DNA from: Sphingomonas endophytica
GTDB lineage: Bacteria > Pseudomonadota > Alphaproteobacteria > Sphingomonadales > Sphingomonadaceae
Assembly (NCBI RefSeq): GCF_001476895.1
Contig: NZ_LDTB01000053.1
Span: 1-64,000, forward strand
DNA length: 64,000 nt
Direction: 5' to 3'
Below are positions 62,929 to 64,000 of the stretch, one piece after another. The first letter of the stretch is position 1, and each line of letters begins with the position of its first letter. Below the pieces are notes generated by a model, which saw only the letters and a program-made list of their open reading frames with translations, had not been told where the DNA came from and did no database searches. A program made the position numbers and the translations under genes.

Positions 62929-64000
62929 TCAGAACCGGAGCCGCAATTCCGCCAGAACGGTGCGCGGCTCGCCCGGAAAGCTGCCACTCTGCCGGGAGAA
63001 GCCGGATGCCGCATAGGTTTCGTCGAACAGATTGTCGACGCGCAGCATCAGTTCGGCGACGCCCAGCTTCTTCGTGATCGACGCATCGAAGATCGTATAG
63101 GGCTGCACCGCCTGTCCGGCGGTCGAAACCCTGCTCGACAGATGCTCGCCGCCGAAGCCGATCGCCGCGCCGAGCGGCGCGATCTGGTAGCGGGTCCAGA
63201 AGCCGAATTGATGGCGCGGAGCGTTGGCGAAGCGGTCGCCGACCGCGTTGGTGATCGCCTGTCCGGCGACCGTTCCGGTGATCTTCGTGTCGTTGTACCC
63301 GTAGTTGAAGAGCAGCACCCAGTCGGGGGTGAGATCGGTCGCCACGTCGAGCTCGAACCCCCTGCTCGTCACTTCGCCGATCGGGCGGAGCTGATCCTGT
63401 CCGTCGACCGGCGGCAGCGAGGGGTCGATCTGCAGGATGTTGCGTCGGACGATCCGATAGACGGCCGCGTTGGCCTGTAGCCGTCCGCCCAGCAGCACCG
63501 ACTTGACCCCGCCTTCGACCTGACCGCCCGTCACCGGCGCGAACGGGCCACCGGCGGCGATGTTCTGGTTGGCGGCGCTCTGCGGCTCGAAGCTCTGCGA
63601 CCAGCTGGTATAAAGCGAGACGCCCGCGCGCGGCTTGACGATCGCGCCCGCCCGATAGGTGAAGCGTCCGTCGCGATAGTCGGAGGCGGCGGTGGTGCGA
63701 CCGCCCAGTTGCGTGGTCACGCCGTCGTCGAACCTGTCGTAGCGGACCCCGCCGACCAGCAGCAGCGCGTCGGTGATCGCGACCTGATCCTGAAGATAGC
63801 CGCCCGTGCGCCGGGTGCCGGTGTCAGTCGTGGTGAAGGGCAGCGCGGCGGTCCGGGCCACGTCGCGTCCGGTGCGGGTGTAGACCGGGTTGCGCAGGCT
63901 GAGCGGGGTCACGCCCGCGCGCAGGATGCGGGAGTCGAGGATGCTCGTTTCATCATACCAGTCGGCGCCGGCCTGAAACGTGTGCGTCATGCCCGCGATC
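62929..64000 (-). CDS. TonB-dependent siderophore-type receptor, C-terminal part (partial)
   Basis: The reading frame continues past the right edge; about 357 residues are visible. They form the distal beta-barrel: AGVTPLSLRNPVYTR, GGYLQDQVAITDALLLVGG, SLYTSWSQSFEPQ, GGVKSVLLGGRLQANAAVY and LFDETYAAS, ending in the aromatic ELRLRF. The spacing and motifs are those of siderophore receptors (FhuE/FoxA-like). Plug domain and signal peptide are outside the window. It lies 127 bases upstream of poxB on the map, in the same orientation. Confidence 0.88.
   Translation of the reverse strand, partial: IAGMTHTFQAGADWYDETSILDSRILRAGVTPLSLRNPVYTRTGRDVARTAALPFTTTDTGTRRTGGYLQDQVAITDALLLVGGVRYDRFDDGVTTQLGGRTTAASDYRDGRFTYRAGAIVKPRAGVSLYTSWSQSFEPQSAANQNIAAGGPFAPVTGGQVEGGVKSVLLGGRLQANAAVYRIVRRNILQIDPSLPPVDGQDQLRPIGEVTSRGFELDVATDLTPDWVLLFNYGYNDTKITGTVAGQAITNAVGDRFANAPRHQFGFWTRYQIAPLGAAIGFGGEHLSSRVSTAGQAVQPYTIFDASITKKLGVAELMLRVDNLFDETYAASGFSRQSGSFPGEPRTVLAELRLRF

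Noticed and set aside
61245..63077. 610-codon plus-strand frame across poxB
   Set aside because: Shadow of poxB; His/Arg/Gly-rich nonsense translation.

Overview
The window looks like chromosome (or a large replicon) of a high-GC alphaproteobacterium of the Sphingomonas / sphingomonad type. The basis is the three large TonB-dependent receptors, the carbohydrate-utilisation genes, the alphaproteobacterial-style housekeeping proteins (EttA, GreB, ETF-ubiquinone oxidoreductase) and small sphingomonad-type hydrophilic proteins. No tool was run, so every family assignment rests on motifs and remembered family sequences.

Layout. 1-5.2 kb is a scarred border: a 5'-truncated SDR gene, a GNAT acetyltransferase, an alpha/beta hydrolase whose stop codon is formed by an IS end, an amidohydrolase that lost its 5' part to an IS3 fragment, two small unrecognised genes, and two different IS3-family remnants joined back to back. 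5.2-14.1 kb is the remains of a mobilizable element. A leftward, translationally coupled operon (three unrecognised proteins, then a ParB-like protein cut off by an IS) diverges from a rightward MobA/MobL relaxase gene. The relaxase gene is followed by two paralogous proteins that may have an RNase H/exonuclease-like fold, and by a second, single-domain MobA/MobL protein. 14.07-14.84 kb holds the tail of a serine recombinase with a 17-bp perfect stem-loop, and an IS3 remnant.

14.35-40.74 kb is a 26-kb segment bounded by 259-bp, almost identical, directly repeated IS3 pieces. It carries a GH2 glycosidase, a tyrA fragment, ETF-QO, a homoprotocatechuate (4-hydroxyphenylacetate) meta-cleavage cluster and its neighbours, a TonB-dependent receptor and a GH3 glycosidase. 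Within the cluster hpaI and a MarR regulator point left. hpaE, hpaD, hpaG, a PanE-like reductase, a GlcD-like flavo-oxidase, a second aldehyde dehydrogenase and hpaH point right. A converging set encodes an aromatic aminotransferase, an SDR, an EamA transporter and a flavoprotein dehydrogenase. HpaD opens the ring, HpaE oxidises the semialdehyde, HpaG decarboxylates/isomerises, HpaH hydrates, and HpaI splits off pyruvate and succinic semialdehyde; the second aldehyde dehydrogenase could take the latter to succinate. The ring hydroxylase and the dedicated CHM isomerase are not in the window.

40.7-48 kb continues the glycan theme with a tandem GH43 protein and a divergent TonB-dependent receptor. 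48-64 kb is ordinary-looking chromosome: aldo/keto reductase with an AraC regulator, a MarR-GNAT fusion plus GNAT, tRNA-Pro(TGG), two tandem small lipoproteins, two M28 peptidases, ettA, a membrane/coiled-coil protein, a NYN-domain protein, greB, a FUSC-like protein, poxB, and the 3' part of a third TonB-dependent receptor running off the right edge. The most notable signals are the relic mobilizable element with unrecognised coupled proteins, and the IS-bounded 26-kb catabolic segment that could be excised by homologous recombination.
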